A stretch of DNA of 64,000 nt from Geothrix paludis (GTDB taxonomy: Bacteria > Acidobacteriota > Holophagae > Holophagales > Holophagaceae). Positions 35,509-44,645 of the stretch are shown piece by piece. The notes beneath the pieces are model-generated. The model had not been told where the DNA came from. It searched no databases and was given only the letters and a program-made list of their open reading frames with translations. Within the stretch, counting starts at the first letter, position 1. Every line of letters starts with the position of its first letter. The position numbers and the translations under genes were made by a program. The stretch lies in contig NZ_JAKZLC010000005.1 of the NCBI RefSeq assembly GCF_022808815.1, positions 1-64,000 of the forward strand. The letters are read 5' to 3'.

Positions 35509-37193
35509 CAGTGGCCTCCGCCGTGGCCATGGGTTTCGGGGGCAGCAGCTTCGTGGACGGGAGCTTCATGGCCGGCAGGCGCCGCTTCCTCGTGGTGGGC
35601 CGGGGCGGTCATCCCCTGCATGCCGAGCTTGGCGGCGACGGCCTGCTGGGCGGCCAGGGACTGGGCGGCGTGGTAGCCGGGGGTGATCTGCTCCACCAGC
35701 TTGCGCACCGGCGCGTCCATCACATCCATGATGGGCTTGGGATACATGCCGATCCAGAAGGCGGTCACCACCAGGGGCGCGAAGTAGAGCACCTCGCGGA
35801 GGTTGAGGTCATCCATCTTCTCGTTGACGGCGGTGATGGGTCCGAACATCACACGCTGGTACATCCACAGCAGGTAGGCGGCGCCGAGGATGATGCCCAG
35901 GGTGGCGACGACAGCGGCCCAGGGGAAGGCCTGGAAGGCGCCCATGAGGACCACGCCCTCGCCGATGAACCCGTTCAGCAGGGGCAGCCCCAAGCTGCTC
36001 ATGGTCATGATCATGAAGATGGTGGCGTAGACGGGCATGCTCTTCGAGAGGCCGCCGAAGTCCGCGATCATGCGGGTGTGCCGGCGCTCGTAGACGATGC
36101 CCACCGCGAGGAAGAGCCCGCTGGTGCTGATGCCGTGGTTGATCATCTGGAACATGCCGCCCTTGATGCCGTAGGGGTTCAGGGCGAAGAGGCCCAGCAT
36201 GCAGATGCCGAGGTGGCTCACGGAGGAGTAGGCCACCAGCTTCTTCATGTCCTTCTGGATCATGGCCACCAGGGCGCCGTAGATGATGCCGATGAGGGAC
36301 AGGATGAGGAAGGGTTTCAGCAGCATCTTGGTCGCATCGGGCAGGATGGGCAGCAGGAACCGGACGAAACCGTAGGTGCCCATCTTCAGGAGGATGGCGG
36401 CGAGGATGACCGAACCGGCCGTGGGTGCCTGCACGTGGGCGTCCGGCAGCCAGGTGTGGAAGGGGAACATCGGGACCTTGATGGCGAAGCCGATGAAGAA
36501 GGCCAGGGCCAGGAGGATCTGGTAAGTCTTGGTCTGCTGGGCGATCACGGGGGCCATGGCGTGGAAGCTGGCCAGCGAGAAGTCGTAGACGCCCGTCGTC
36601 TTGTGCTGCAGGAAGTAGATGGCCAGGATGGCCACCAGCATCAGCACGCCGCCGGCCAGGGTGTAGAGGAAGAGCTTGATGGCCGCGTAGAGCTTCTGCG
36701 GGCCGCCCCAGATGGCGATGAGGAAGTACATCGGCACCAGCATGACTTCCCAGAACAGGTAGAAGAGGAACATGTCCTGGGTGATGAACACGCCGAGCAT
36801 GGCCGTCTGGAGCACCAGCATCCAGATGTAGTACTCCTTGTGGCGCTCCGTGATGGCGCTGAAGGAGCAGGCGATGGCGATGGGGCCGATGAAGGTGGTC
36901 AGCAGCCAGAGCAGGAGGCTGATGCCGTCCATGCCCACACTGAACTTCACCCCGATGGAGGGGATCCAATTCCAGGCCTGGGCCCACTGGACCGCGTCGC
37001 TGGCCCGGTCATAGCCGAACCAGAAAACGGCGCTCATCAGGAAGCTGACGATCATCACCAGCAGGGAGCCGATCTCGAAGACCCGGCGCTGGTCCTTGGG
37101 CACGAGAAGCAGGACCAGCGCCCCCAGAAGGGGCAGAAAGGTCGCCACCAGCATCAGTGTCGTGTTTGCGGTGAACATGGGGACTCCGACCAA
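35508..37193 (-). CDS. nuoM: NADH-quinone oxidoreductase subunit M
   Basis: 561-aa antiporter-like pumping subunit of complex I. It has FPFHTWLPDAHVQAPTAGSV, SVSHLGICMLG and LLFLY-type helices. The last ~40 residues form a His/Ala/Glu/Pro-rich soluble tail (HHEEAAPAGHEAPVHE) that is not part of the usual NuoM and makes it somewhat long. It lies 6 nt after nuoL. Confidence 0.94.
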   Translation of the reverse strand: MVGVPMFTANTTLMLVATFLPLLGALVLLLVPKDQRRVFEIGSLLVMIVSFLMSAVFWFGYDRASDAVQWAQAWNWIPSIGVKFSVGMDGISLLLWLLTTFIGPIAIACSFSAITERHKEYYIWMLVLQTAMLGVFITQDMFLFYLFWEVMLVPMYFLIAIWGGPQKLYAAIKLFLYTLAGGVLMLVAILAIYFLQHKTTGVYDFSLASFHAMAPVIAQQTKTYQILLALAFFIGFAIKVPMFPFHTWLPDAHVQAPTAGSVILAAILLKMGTYGFVRFLLPILPDATKMLLKPFLILSLIGIIYGALVAMIQKDMKKLVAYSSVSHLGICMLGLFALNPYGIKGGMFQMINHGISTSGLFLAVGIVYERRHTRMIADFGGLSKSMPVYATIFMIMTMSSLGLPLLNGFIGEGVVLMGAFQAFPWAAVVATLGIILGAAYLLWMYQRVMFGPITAVNEKMDDLNLREVLYFAPLVVTAFWIGMYPKPIMDVMDAPVRKLVEQITPGYHAAQSLAAQQAVAAKLGMQGMTAPAHHEEAAPAGHEAPVHEAAAPETHGHGGGH

Positions 37194-37199
37194 TGAGGA

Positions 37200-39563
37200 C
37201 TAGACGAGGAATTTCCAGAAGGCGATGACGAGGAAGCCGAGGAACATCACGAAGGCGTAGTGCTGCACACGGCCGCTCTGGACGCTGCGGAAGACCTGGC
37301 TGGTCTCCTGCACCATGTACTCGACGAGGTCGACGGTGCCGTCCACCAGGTACTCGTCGATCCAGTGCGACAGCTCGGCCCAGAGGATCGTGATGCGGGC
37401 CGCGCCGTTCACCATGCCGTCCACCACCCAGGTGTCGAAGCTCCAGAGCTGGGCGGAGAAGCGCTTGATGGGCTCGATGAGGGCCGCCTCGTAGAACTCG
37501 TCTACGTAGTACTTGGCGTTCACCCAGCGGTAGAGGTTCGGGAAGCGGGCCACGAAGGCCTTGGCCCGGCCCCAGCTGGGATCCACCTTGTAGATCCACC
37601 AGGCCAGGAGCATGGCCCCCGGCGCCCACAGCAGGGTGGCCCAGGCCATGAGGCCGTACTCGATGGCGGGCGGCACGTGCTCGCCATGGTGGACGGGCGC
37701 CGCCTGGTAGAGGATCGGCTCGATCCACTTGCTGAACAGCTCGGCCGGCACGATGGGCAGGACGCGATGGAGGCTCTCGGGGTAGTTCAGGAAGCCGCCG
37801 ACCACCGCCAGGCCCGCCAGCATGGCCACCGGAAGCCACATGCGCCAGGAGACCTCGTGGGGATGGTGGCCGGGGACGAAGTCGTGGTCCTCTGGGTCAT
37901 CCACGTGATGGTCGTGCGCCTTGCCAAGTTCATGGACATGGTTCTCGAGGTGGCCGGGAACCTCCGGAGCATGCGCCACATGACCGTGATCGCCGTGGCC
38001 GTGGTCATCGTGGCCATGGTGGGCCTCCGACTGCACCGACAGGCCCCAGGGATCGTCCCCCGCGCCGCGGTAGTTGCCGTAGAAGGTCATGGCGATGAGG
38101 CGCGTCATGTAGAAGGCGGTGCAGAAGGCGCCGAGCATGCCCAGGATCCAGGCCACCAGGTTCAGCGTGGGGCCCGTGTAGTGGCCGTGCTGGTACCAGC
38201 CCTCGAACACCTTCCAGAGGATCTCGTCCTTGGAGAAGAAGCCCGAGAAGGGGAAGATGCCCGCGATGGCGAAGGTCGCCAGGATCATGCTCATGGCCGT
38301 GATGGGCATCAGCTTCTTGAGCCCGCCCATGTTGCGCATGTCCTGCTCGTGGTGGCAGGCCGCGATCACGGCGCCTGATCCGAGGAAGAGGCTGGCCTTG
38401 AAGAAGGCGTGGGTGAAGACGTGGAACATGCCGGCGCTGAAGGCCCCGGCACCCATGCCCATGAACATGAAGCCCAGCTGGGACACGGTGGAGTAGGCCA
38501 GCACCTTCTTGATGTCGTACTGGGCCAGGCCCATGGTGGCGGCCACGAAGGCCGTCAGGGAGCCGAAGGCCAGCACCACGGCGAGCGCCACCGGGGCGTT
38601 CACGTAGATGAAGTTCAGCCGGGTGATCATGTAGAGGCCGCTGGTGACCATGGTGGCGGCGTGGATCAGCGCGCTGACGGGCGTCGGGCCCGCCATGGCG
38701 TCCGGCAGCCACACATACAGGGGGATCTGCGCGGACTTGCCCATGGCGCCCACGAAGAGGCAGCAGCCGATGAGGTTGAACCACCAGGTGGGGCTCGCGG
38801 TGTGACCGTAGAGCGTGATAGCCGGCATGTTAGCGATGCCGCGGACCGAGCCCATCAGCGTGTCGTAGTCGAGGGTGCCGAAGACCTGGAAGATCAGGAA
38901 GAAGCCGATCATGAAGCCGAAGTCGCCGATGCGGTTCGTGACGAAGGCCTTCTTCCCGGCGACGGCGGCGAACTCCTTGTCGAAGTAGAAGCCGATCAGC
39001 AGGTAGGAGCAGAGGCCCACCCCTTCCCAGCCCAGGAACATCATCAGGATGTTGGCGCCCAGCACCAGGTTCAGCATGCTGAACACGAAGAGGTTCATGT
39101 AGGCCATGAAGCGGTAGTAGCGCCCGTCGTTGCGCTCCTCGGCCATGTAGCCGGTGCTGAAGAGGTGGATGAGGAAGCCGGCGCCCGAGACCAGCAGGGC
39201 CATGCAGCCGCTGAGCACATCGAACTTGTAGGCCCACTCGATCTTGTAGGTGGTCATCCCTCCCAGCACATGGGCGCCGCCGATGTCGAACCAGGTCCAG
39301 AGGCTCTGGTGGATGGAGCGGCCCTCGGCCGGCAGGCCGGCCAGCTGGACGAAATGCCAGATCGTGAGCAGGAAGGCCACGCCCACGCTGCCGAGGGCGA
39401 GGGTGTCCACGATGGCGGTGTTCCGCAGCTTGCGGCCGCTGAGGCCGTTGATGAGGAACCCGAAGAAGGGCAGGAAGGGGATCAGCCAGAGGTAGCTGCC
39501 GGCCTGGGAGGCGGCTGTGGCGGCGTGCGTCAGGGTCATTTCGGCACTCATGGTCGTCGTCAT
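37200..39563 (-). CDS. nuoL: NADH-quinone oxidoreductase subunit L, enlarged
   Basis: Antiporter-like subunit of complex I with the long lateral helix. At 787 aa it is well above the usual 610-650. The core has ERNDGRYYRFMAYMNLF, AQIPLYVWLPDAMAGPTPVS and STVSQLGFMFMGMG. The extra length is in the C-terminal half, where a His/Asp-rich soluble insert (HHGHDDHGHGDHGHVAHAPE and onward, about 60 residues) precedes further helices and a C-terminal amphipathic region. The ATG at 39563 overlaps the nuoK stop (ATGA); an ATG at 39551 is also possible. Confidence 0.93.
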   Translation of the reverse strand: MTTTMSAEMTLTHAATAASQAGSYLWLIPFLPFFGFLINGLSGRKLRNTAIVDTLALGSVGVAFLLTIWHFVQLAGLPAEGRSIHQSLWTWFDIGGAHVLGGMTTYKIEWAYKFDVLSGCMALLVSGAGFLIHLFSTGYMAEERNDGRYYRFMAYMNLFVFSMLNLVLGANILMMFLGWEGVGLCSYLLIGFYFDKEFAAVAGKKAFVTNRIGDFGFMIGFFLIFQVFGTLDYDTLMGSVRGIANMPAITLYGHTASPTWWFNLIGCCLFVGAMGKSAQIPLYVWLPDAMAGPTPVSALIHAATMVTSGLYMITRLNFIYVNAPVALAVVLAFGSLTAFVAATMGLAQYDIKKVLAYSTVSQLGFMFMGMGAGAFSAGMFHVFTHAFFKASLFLGSGAVIAACHHEQDMRNMGGLKKLMPITAMSMILATFAIAGIFPFSGFFSKDEILWKVFEGWYQHGHYTGPTLNLVAWILGMLGAFCTAFYMTRLIAMTFYGNYRGAGDDPWGLSVQSEAHHGHDDHGHGDHGHVAHAPEVPGHLENHVHELGKAHDHHVDDPEDHDFVPGHHPHEVSWRMWLPVAMLAGLAVVGGFLNYPESLHRVLPIVPAELFSKWIEPILYQAAPVHHGEHVPPAIEYGLMAWATLLWAPGAMLLAWWIYKVDPSWGRAKAFVARFPNLYRWVNAKYYVDEFYEAALIEPIKRFSAQLWSFDTWVVDGMVNGAARITILWAELSHWIDEYLVDGTVDLVEYMVQETSQVFRSVQSGRVQHYAFVMFLGFLVIAFWKFLV

Positions 39564-39862
39564 CCCTTCAGCAGGTTGATGTCGTCCACCTGGACGGTGT
39601 CGCGCCGCCGGTAGAGGGCCACCACCAGCGCGAGGCCCACGGCGACCTCGGCGGCCGCGAAGCCCATCACGAGCAGGGCGAAGGCCTGGCCGGAGGCGGA
39701 CCCACTGTGGCGGGCGAAGGCGATGAAGTTCAGGTTGGCGGCGTTGAGCATGAGCTCCACGCACATGAGGATGATCAGGGCGTTGCGGCGGATGAGCACC
39801 CCCGCGATGCCGATGGAGAACAGCAGGAAGGAGATGACGAGGACTGCGTTCAGGCTGACCAT
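39560..39862 (-). CDS. nuoK: NADH-quinone oxidoreductase subunit K
   Basis: 100-aa three-helix membrane subunit of complex I. It carries the conserved helix 2 RRNALIILMCVELMLNAANL with the functional Glu, and AAAEVAVGLALVVAL with the second conserved Glu. The ATG at 39862 overlaps the nuoJ stop by one nt, with GGAG upstream; a GTG one codon earlier is an alternative. Confidence 0.96.
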   Translation of the reverse strand: MVSLNAVLVISFLLFSIGIAGVLIRRNALIILMCVELMLNAANLNFIAFARHSGSASGQAFALLVMGFAAAEVAVGLALVVALYRRRDTVQVDDINLLKG

Positions 39863-40413
39863 CACACCCGCTCCGTCTTTGCCAGCACCACGGCGCCCAC
39901 CAGGGCCACCAGCAGGATCACGCTGAGGATCTCGAAGGGCAGGAGATAGTCCGCGAACAGGCCACGGCTCACCGCCTGGGCGTTCTGGTGGGCCACGTCG
40001 AGCCCCTTGGCCAGCTCAGGCCGGAGCACTAGGGCCTCCGGCGAGGGAGCGCCGAAGATGGCCTTGCGGAACACCCCCAGGAACAGCGCCACGCCGCCCG
40101 CGACGGCCAGCACCGCGTAGCGGGACTGCAGCTGGAAGACCTCGCCCTCGTGCTTCTTGCTCATCTCCACGAGCATGACCACGAAGAGGAAGAGCACCAC
40201 GATGCCGCCCGCGTAGACCAGGATCTGGGCCACGCCCAGGAACTCGGCCTCCAGCGCGAGGAAGCAGCCGGCGATGTTCAGCATCGCGAAGAGGAAGCCC
40301 AGCACGCTGTGGATCGCGCTCCTGGCGCCGATCATGAGCAGGGCGCCGACAAGGGCCAGGACGCCGAAAATGGCGAACATGTTCCGGCCGATCGTTTCGA
40401 TGAAATGTTCCAT
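39862..40413 (-). CDS. nuoJ: NADH-quinone oxidoreductase subunit J
   Basis: 183-aa membrane subunit with five helices. It has the conserved LEAEFLGVAQILVYAGGIVVLFLFVVML segment (given here as two conserved parts, LEAEFLGVAQI and VYAGGIVVLFLFVVML). It is encoded between nuoI and nuoK in the standard order. The gap to nuoI is 34 nt, the widest in the operon. Confidence 0.95.
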   Translation of the reverse strand: MEHFIETIGRNMFAIFGVLALVGALLMIGARSAIHSVLGFLFAMLNIAGCFLALEAEFLGVAQILVYAGGIVVLFLFVVMLVEMSKKHEGEVFQLQSRYAVLAVAGGVALFLGVFRKAIFGAPSPEALVLRPELAKGLDVAHQNAQAVSRGLFADYLLPFEILSVILLVALVGAVVLAKTERV

Positions 40414-40447
40414 GGGACGTCCTCTGGATAGGCGCGAAGGGATGGAG

Positions 40448-40951
40448 TCAGTCGTCAGCCACGCTGAACTTGCCCACGTGCGAGGGCTCGAACATGTTCT
40501 GGCCTAGGCCCTCCGTGCCGAGGGAGAAGTCCTCGCGGTTGTAGGCGGCCAGCTCGAACTGGTGGTTGAGGATGATGGCGTCGAACCCGCAGCTCTCCAC
40601 GCAGAATTCGCAGAAGATGCAGCGCTCCATCTCGAAGTCGTACCGCACGGGATAGGGCATCTTGCGCCCTTCCTGCTTGCCCTTCTCGATGGTGATCACC
40701 TGGGTGGGGCAGATCTTTTCGCAGGCCAGGCAGCAGACGCACTTGATCACGCCCTGCTCGTCCTTCAGCATCGTCAGGCGCCCGCGGAAGCGCGGCTGGA
40801 CCTTGGCGGGAACCTCGGGGTACTCGGAGACGATGTGGAACGGCACCTTGCGCCGGTTGGCCGTGAAGAAGACCTGGCGGAAGTGCTTGCCGGTGACGGA
40901 CAGGCCCTTGGCGATGTCGGCGGGGAGAAGGGTCCTGAGGAACTTGTTCAT
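40448..40951 (-). CDS. nuoI: NADH-quinone oxidoreductase subunit I (2x 4Fe-4S)
   Basis: 167-aa peripheral-arm ferredoxin-like subunit carrying clusters N6a and N6b. The two cluster motifs are CVCCLACEKICP and CIFCEFCVESC, each with CxxCxxCxxxC spacing. The N-terminal amphipathic region leads to RFRGRLTML. The motifs are complete, so electrons can reach NuoB. It follows nuoH by 10 nt. Confidence 0.96.
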   Translation of the reverse strand: MNKFLRTLLPADIAKGLSVTGKHFRQVFFTANRRKVPFHIVSEYPEVPAKVQPRFRGRLTMLKDEQGVIKCVCCLACEKICPTQVITIEKGKQEGRKMPYPVRYDFEMERCIFCEFCVESCGFDAIILNHQFELAAYNREDFSLGTEGLGQNMFEPSHVGKFSVADD

Positions 40952-40961
40952 GGTCGGCCCC

Positions 40962-42128
40962 TTAGACGACGAAGCAGCGGATGGCGGCCGCCAGCAGGAG
41001 GTTGACCAGCGCCAGGGGGATCAGGTACTTCCAGCCCACGGCCATGATCTGGTCGTACCGGTAGCGGGGGATGGTGCCGCGCACCCAGATGTAGGTGAAG
41101 AGCAGGAAGACGATCTTGGCCACGAAGAAGATGGCGTGAGGCGCCGCGAACCAGGACAGGAATCCGGGCAGGTAGGGGTTCAGCAGGCCCTGCAAGCCGA
41201 AGGGCAGCAGCCAGGGACCGCCCAGGAAGAAGGCGGAAGCCAGGGCCGACACGACGGTCATGTTGATGTATTCGGCCAGGTAGAAGAGGCCGAACTTCAT
41301 GCCGGAGTACTCGGTGTGGAAGCCCGCCACCAGCTCGTTCTCGGCTTCGGGCATGTCGAAGGGCAGGCGGTTGGTCTCCGCGAAGCCGCAGGTGAGGTAC
41401 AGCAGGAAGCCGATGACCTGGGGGATCAGGGCCCAAACCGGCATGCCGACCGCCATGCGCGTGGCCATCTCGCTGAAGTTGAGGCTGGCGGACAGGACCA
41501 CCGGCGCGAGGAGGCTGAGGGTCAGGGGGACTTCATAGCTCACCATCTGGGCCGCGCTGCGCAGGCCGCCCAGGAGGGGGTACTTGGAGTTCGAGGACCA
41601 GCCGGCCAGAACGATGCCGTACACCCCAACCGTTGCCACGCCCAGGATCCAGAGCAGGCCCACGTTGATGTCGGAGATGCCCCCGGAGACCGGGAGGCCA
41701 CCCAGGTAGGGGAACCAGGTGGGGAACGTGAAGAAGGTGCCAGGCACGAAGGAGATCGCGGCGAACACCACGATCGCGGCCACCATGCTGATGGACGGCG
41801 CGAGGAAGAAGACGAACTTGTCGGCCTTGGCCGGGATGACGTCTTCCTTGAGGATCAGCTTCAGGACGTCGCCCACGAGGCCGGGGATGCCGCGCCAGTA
41901 GGAAACGACGGGCACCTTGCCCATCTTCCACATTCTGCGGTTCATCCAGCCACTGAAGCCGACATGGCCGCTGGCGACGCGGGTGGAGCCCAGGCGCTGC
42001 TGGAGGTGGCCAAGCACCTTGCGCTCGGCGAACACCGTGAGGGGGACGACGACGAAGACGAAGATCACCACCATCAGGCACTGGATGAAGGTGATCACGA
42101 TGGACTGGGTGAGGGTCGGGGTCGGCAT
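40962..42128 (-). CDS. nuoH: NADH-quinone oxidoreductase subunit H, with loop insert
   Basis: 388-aa membrane subunit forming part of the quinone chamber. It has the conserved AERKVLGHLQQRLGSTRV, LILKEDVIPAKADK and CGFAETNRLPFDMPEAENELVAGFHTEYSG (only key residues E..E..E.VAGF named here). Between RLGSTRV and the GDVLKLILKED helix there is an insert of about 22 residues (SGWMNRRMWKMGK and onward) that typical NuoH sequences lack. The start at 42128 fits the first helix. It starts 19 nt after the nuoD stop, where nuoEFG would normally be encoded. Confidence 0.93.
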   Translation of the reverse strand: MPTPTLTQSIVITFIQCLMVVIFVFVVVPLTVFAERKVLGHLQQRLGSTRVASGHVGFSGWMNRRMWKMGKVPVVSYWRGIPGLVGDVLKLILKEDVIPAKADKFVFFLAPSISMVAAIVVFAAISFVPGTFFTFPTWFPYLGGLPVSGGISDINVGLLWILGVATVGVYGIVLAGWSSNSKYPLLGGLRSAAQMVSYEVPLTLSLLAPVVLSASLNFSEMATRMAVGMPVWALIPQVIGFLLYLTCGFAETNRLPFDMPEAENELVAGFHTEYSGMKFGLFYLAEYINMTVVSALASAFFLGGPWLLPFGLQGLLNPYLPGFLSWFAAPHAIFFVAKIVFLLFTYIWVRGTIPRYRYDQIMAVGWKYLIPLALVNLLLAAAIRCFVV

Positions 42129-42147
42129 GTCTTGGGATCCTCGTCGG

Positions 42148-43248
42148 CTAGCGGTCGATCTCGCCGAGCACGATGTCCAGGGATCCGATGGCCGCGACAA
42201 CGTCGGCGATCAGTCCTCCCTCGGCCATCTTGGGCAGGGATTGGAGGTTGATGAACCCGGGAGCCCGCACGTGGAAGCGGTAGGGGTTCAGGGAACCCTT
42301 CTCACCCACGAGGTAGTACCCGATCTCGCCCTTCGGCGACTCGGTGGCGTGGTAGACCTCGTTGACCTCGGAGCGCAGGATCTTGGGCAGCTTGGCCATG
42401 ACGGGGCCTTCCGGCATGCCGTCCATGCACTGCTGGATGATCCGGGCGCTCTGGCGCATCTCCGCCATGCGCACCTGGTACCGGGCGTAGGTGTCGGCCT
42501 CGGTGCGGGTGGGGATCTCGAAGTCCATCTCGGCATAGGCCGCGTAGGGGAAGGCCTTTCGGATGTCGTAGGCCACGCCGGCCGCGCGCAGCATGGGGCC
42601 AGTGACGCCCAGGGCGATGGCGTCCTCGGCGCTGAGGCGGGCCACGCCGATGGTGCGCTTCTTCCAGATGCGGTTCTCGGTGAGCAGGGCCTCGTACTCC
42701 TCGAGGCAGTCTGAGAACTTCGCCAGGAACTTCCGCACCATCTTCTCGAAGCCGGGAGGCAGGTCCTCGCGCAGGCCGCCGATGCGGAAGGCCGTGGTGG
42801 TCAGGCGGGAGCCGCAGAAGGCCTCGTTGATGTCGAGGACGTCTTCGCGCTCGCGGAAGGCGTAGAGGAACACCGTCAAGGCGCCGATGTCCATGGCGTG
42901 GGTGCCCAGCCAGATCAGGTGCGAGGCGATGCGGTTGAACTCGTTCAGCAGGGTGCGGATGTACTGGGCGCGGCGCGGCACGGTGATGCCGAGCAGCTTC
43001 TCATTGGCTTCCGCCCACCCCAGGTTGTTGGCCACGGCGGAGCAGTAGTCCATGCGATCCGTCCAGACCTGGCCCTGGAAGAAGGACTGGTTCTCGCAGA
43101 TCTTCTCCACGCCGCGGTGCAGGTACCCGATCATCGGCCGGCAGTGGGTGACGGTCTCGCCATCCAACCGGAGCTTCACCCGGAGCACACCATGCGTGGA
43201 CGGGTGCTGCGGGCCCAGGTTGATTTCCATTTCCTCGTTCTTGAACAC
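42148..43248 (-). CDS. nuoD: NADH-quinone oxidoreductase subunit D
   Basis: 366-aa 49-kDa-type subunit lining the quinone site. Signatures are LGPQHPSTHGVLR at the N-terminus, the quinone-site HP and IGYLHRGVEK, then SHLIWLGTHAMDIG and the C-terminal GEIDR. It is a stand-alone NuoD and not a NuoCD fusion. It follows nuoC by 9 nt. Confidence 0.96.
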   Translation of the reverse strand: MFKNEEMEINLGPQHPSTHGVLRVKLRLDGETVTHCRPMIGYLHRGVEKICENQSFFQGQVWTDRMDYCSAVANNLGWAEANEKLLGITVPRRAQYIRTLLNEFNRIASHLIWLGTHAMDIGALTVFLYAFREREDVLDINEAFCGSRLTTTAFRIGGLREDLPPGFEKMVRKFLAKFSDCLEEYEALLTENRIWKKRTIGVARLSAEDAIALGVTGPMLRAAGVAYDIRKAFPYAAYAEMDFEIPTRTEADTYARYQVRMAEMRQSARIIQQCMDGMPEGPVMAKLPKILRSEVNEVYHATESPKGEIGYYLVGEKGSLNPYRFHVRAPGFINLQSLPKMAEGGLIADVVAAIGSLDIVLGEIDR

Positions 43249-43257
43249 CGTCCGCTC

Positions 43258-44136
43258 CTAGTCCGCCTTGGGTTGCTTCAGGTTGATGCCCAGCTGGCCG
43301 GCCTTCTGGAGGGCGATGCGCTCGAGCATTCCGCCGCGGTCCTCGCGGAAGGCGATGTCGCGCTGGCCCCAGCCCACGGTCGGGTAGTCCTTCCGGAGCG
43401 GATAGCCTTCCCAGTCCTCGGGGCAGAGGATGCGGGTCATGTCGGGATGGTTCTGGAAGCGGATCCCGAGCATGTCGTAGATCTCCCGCTCCATCCAGTT
43501 GGCGCTGGGGTAGAGCGAGCAGGCGCTCTCCGGCGCGAAGCCCTCGGGCACGAGGATGCGGAGCCGGAGCCGCTTGCGGCGGCTGATGCTCGTCAGGTGG
43601 TAGACCACGCTGCAGGCGTAGTCCTTGGCTGCCGGATAGTGGGTGGCGGACTGGTCGGCGAGCATCTCGTACTTCAGGGCCGCCTCGTCGCGGCAGAACG
43701 CCAGCGCCTCGTGGATGGCTTCCTTCTTCACCTGGCAGACCAGCTCGCCGGCCTGCTCGAAGATCTCCTCTACCTTGTCGCCCAGGAGCTCCTTCAGCTT
43801 CAGGAGATCGGCATCCGTCGCCTCCTGCGGAACCGGGGGCTTCATGTCGTTGTCGTCCTTGCGGGGGACGGGCCGGACCGGCGGCTTGGGGGCATCCTTC
43901 CCCTCGGCCTCGGCCTTGGCCTTGGCGGTCTCGTAGTCGGCCAGGGTCTTCTGCCACTTGGCCTCATCCGCTTCGGCGGCCGCCTTCTGCTCGGCCACGT
44001 AGGCGTGGTAGCTCGGCAGGGGCACCGTCTTCGGCATGGTGATCTGGCGGTACGGCGCCGCCTTGTAGTCGTACACGTAGGGGCCCGCGGGCACCTCCGC
44101 GGCTTCCGGAGTCTGGGGGACGTTCGGTTCCGACAT
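43258..44136 (-). CDS. nuoC: NADH-quinone oxidoreductase subunit C, N-terminally extended
   Basis: 292 aa, against the usual 150-220. The conserved 30-kDa-type domain is the C-terminal half (CSVVYHLTSISRRKRLRLRI, ANWMEREIYDMLGIRFQNHP and YPLRKDYP). The first ~125 residues are an extra low-complexity region rich in Ala, Lys, Glu and Pro (AAAEADEAKW, KPPVRPVPRKDD), probably helical and flexible. The ATG at 44136 overlaps the nuoB stop by one nt. No frameshift is needed to explain the extension. Confidence 0.93.
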   Translation of the reverse strand: MSEPNVPQTPEAAEVPAGPYVYDYKAAPYRQITMPKTVPLPSYHAYVAEQKAAAEADEAKWQKTLADYETAKAKAEAEGKDAPKPPVRPVPRKDDNDMKPPVPQEATDADLLKLKELLGDKVEEIFEQAGELVCQVKKEAIHEALAFCRDEAALKYEMLADQSATHYPAAKDYACSVVYHLTSISRRKRLRLRILVPEGFAPESACSLYPSANWMEREIYDMLGIRFQNHPDMTRILCPEDWEGYPLRKDYPTVGWGQRDIAFREDRGGMLERIALQKAGQLGINLKQPKAD

Positions 44137-44645
44137 CAGCCGACCTCCTCGAAGATGTCCTTGTACCGGTCGGCCAGGCTGCTGGTCATGATCTTGTCCT
44201 GCAGCTTCAGGAACCCGTAGATGAACGCCTCGGGACGGGGCGGACAGCCCGGGATGTAGACGTCCACCGGGATGACCTTGTCCACGCCCTGGATCGTGTG
44301 GTACGAGTCGAAGGGGCCGCCGGCGGTGGCGCAGGAGCCCATGGCCATCACCCACTTCGGCTCAGGCATCTGGTCGTAGAGGGTCTTGATGACCGGCGCC
44401 ATCTTGTAGGTCACCGTGCCCGCGATGATCATCAGGTCGGCCTGGCGCGGGCTGGCGCGGAAGATCCCGGCGCCGAAGCGGTCGAAGTCGAAGCGGCTGG
44501 CGCCCGCGGCCATCATCTCGATGGCGCAGCAGGCCAGGCCGAAGGTCACCGGCCACACGCTGGTGGCGCGGGACCAGTTCATGACCTTCTCCACCTTGGT
44601 GGTGATCAGGATGTGCTCAAGGGCGGTGGGTTGGTTCATTCCCAT
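44136..44645 (-). CDS. nuoB: NADH-quinone oxidoreductase subunit B
   Basis: 169-aa subunit holding cluster N2, the last cluster before quinone. Its ligands are visible: CC in LACCAIEMM (C39, C40), GSCATAGG and PGCPPRPE. The start at 44645 has GGAG at good spacing; an ATG at 44639 would remove two residues. It overlaps nuoA by 10 nt. Confidence 0.96.
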   Translation of the reverse strand: MGMNQPTALEHILITTKVEKVMNWSRATSVWPVTFGLACCAIEMMAAGASRFDFDRFGAGIFRASPRQADLMIIAGTVTYKMAPVIKTLYDQMPEPKWVMAMGSCATAGGPFDSYHTIQGVDKVIPVDVYIPGCPPRPEAFIYGFLKLQDKIMTSSLADRYKDIFEEVG

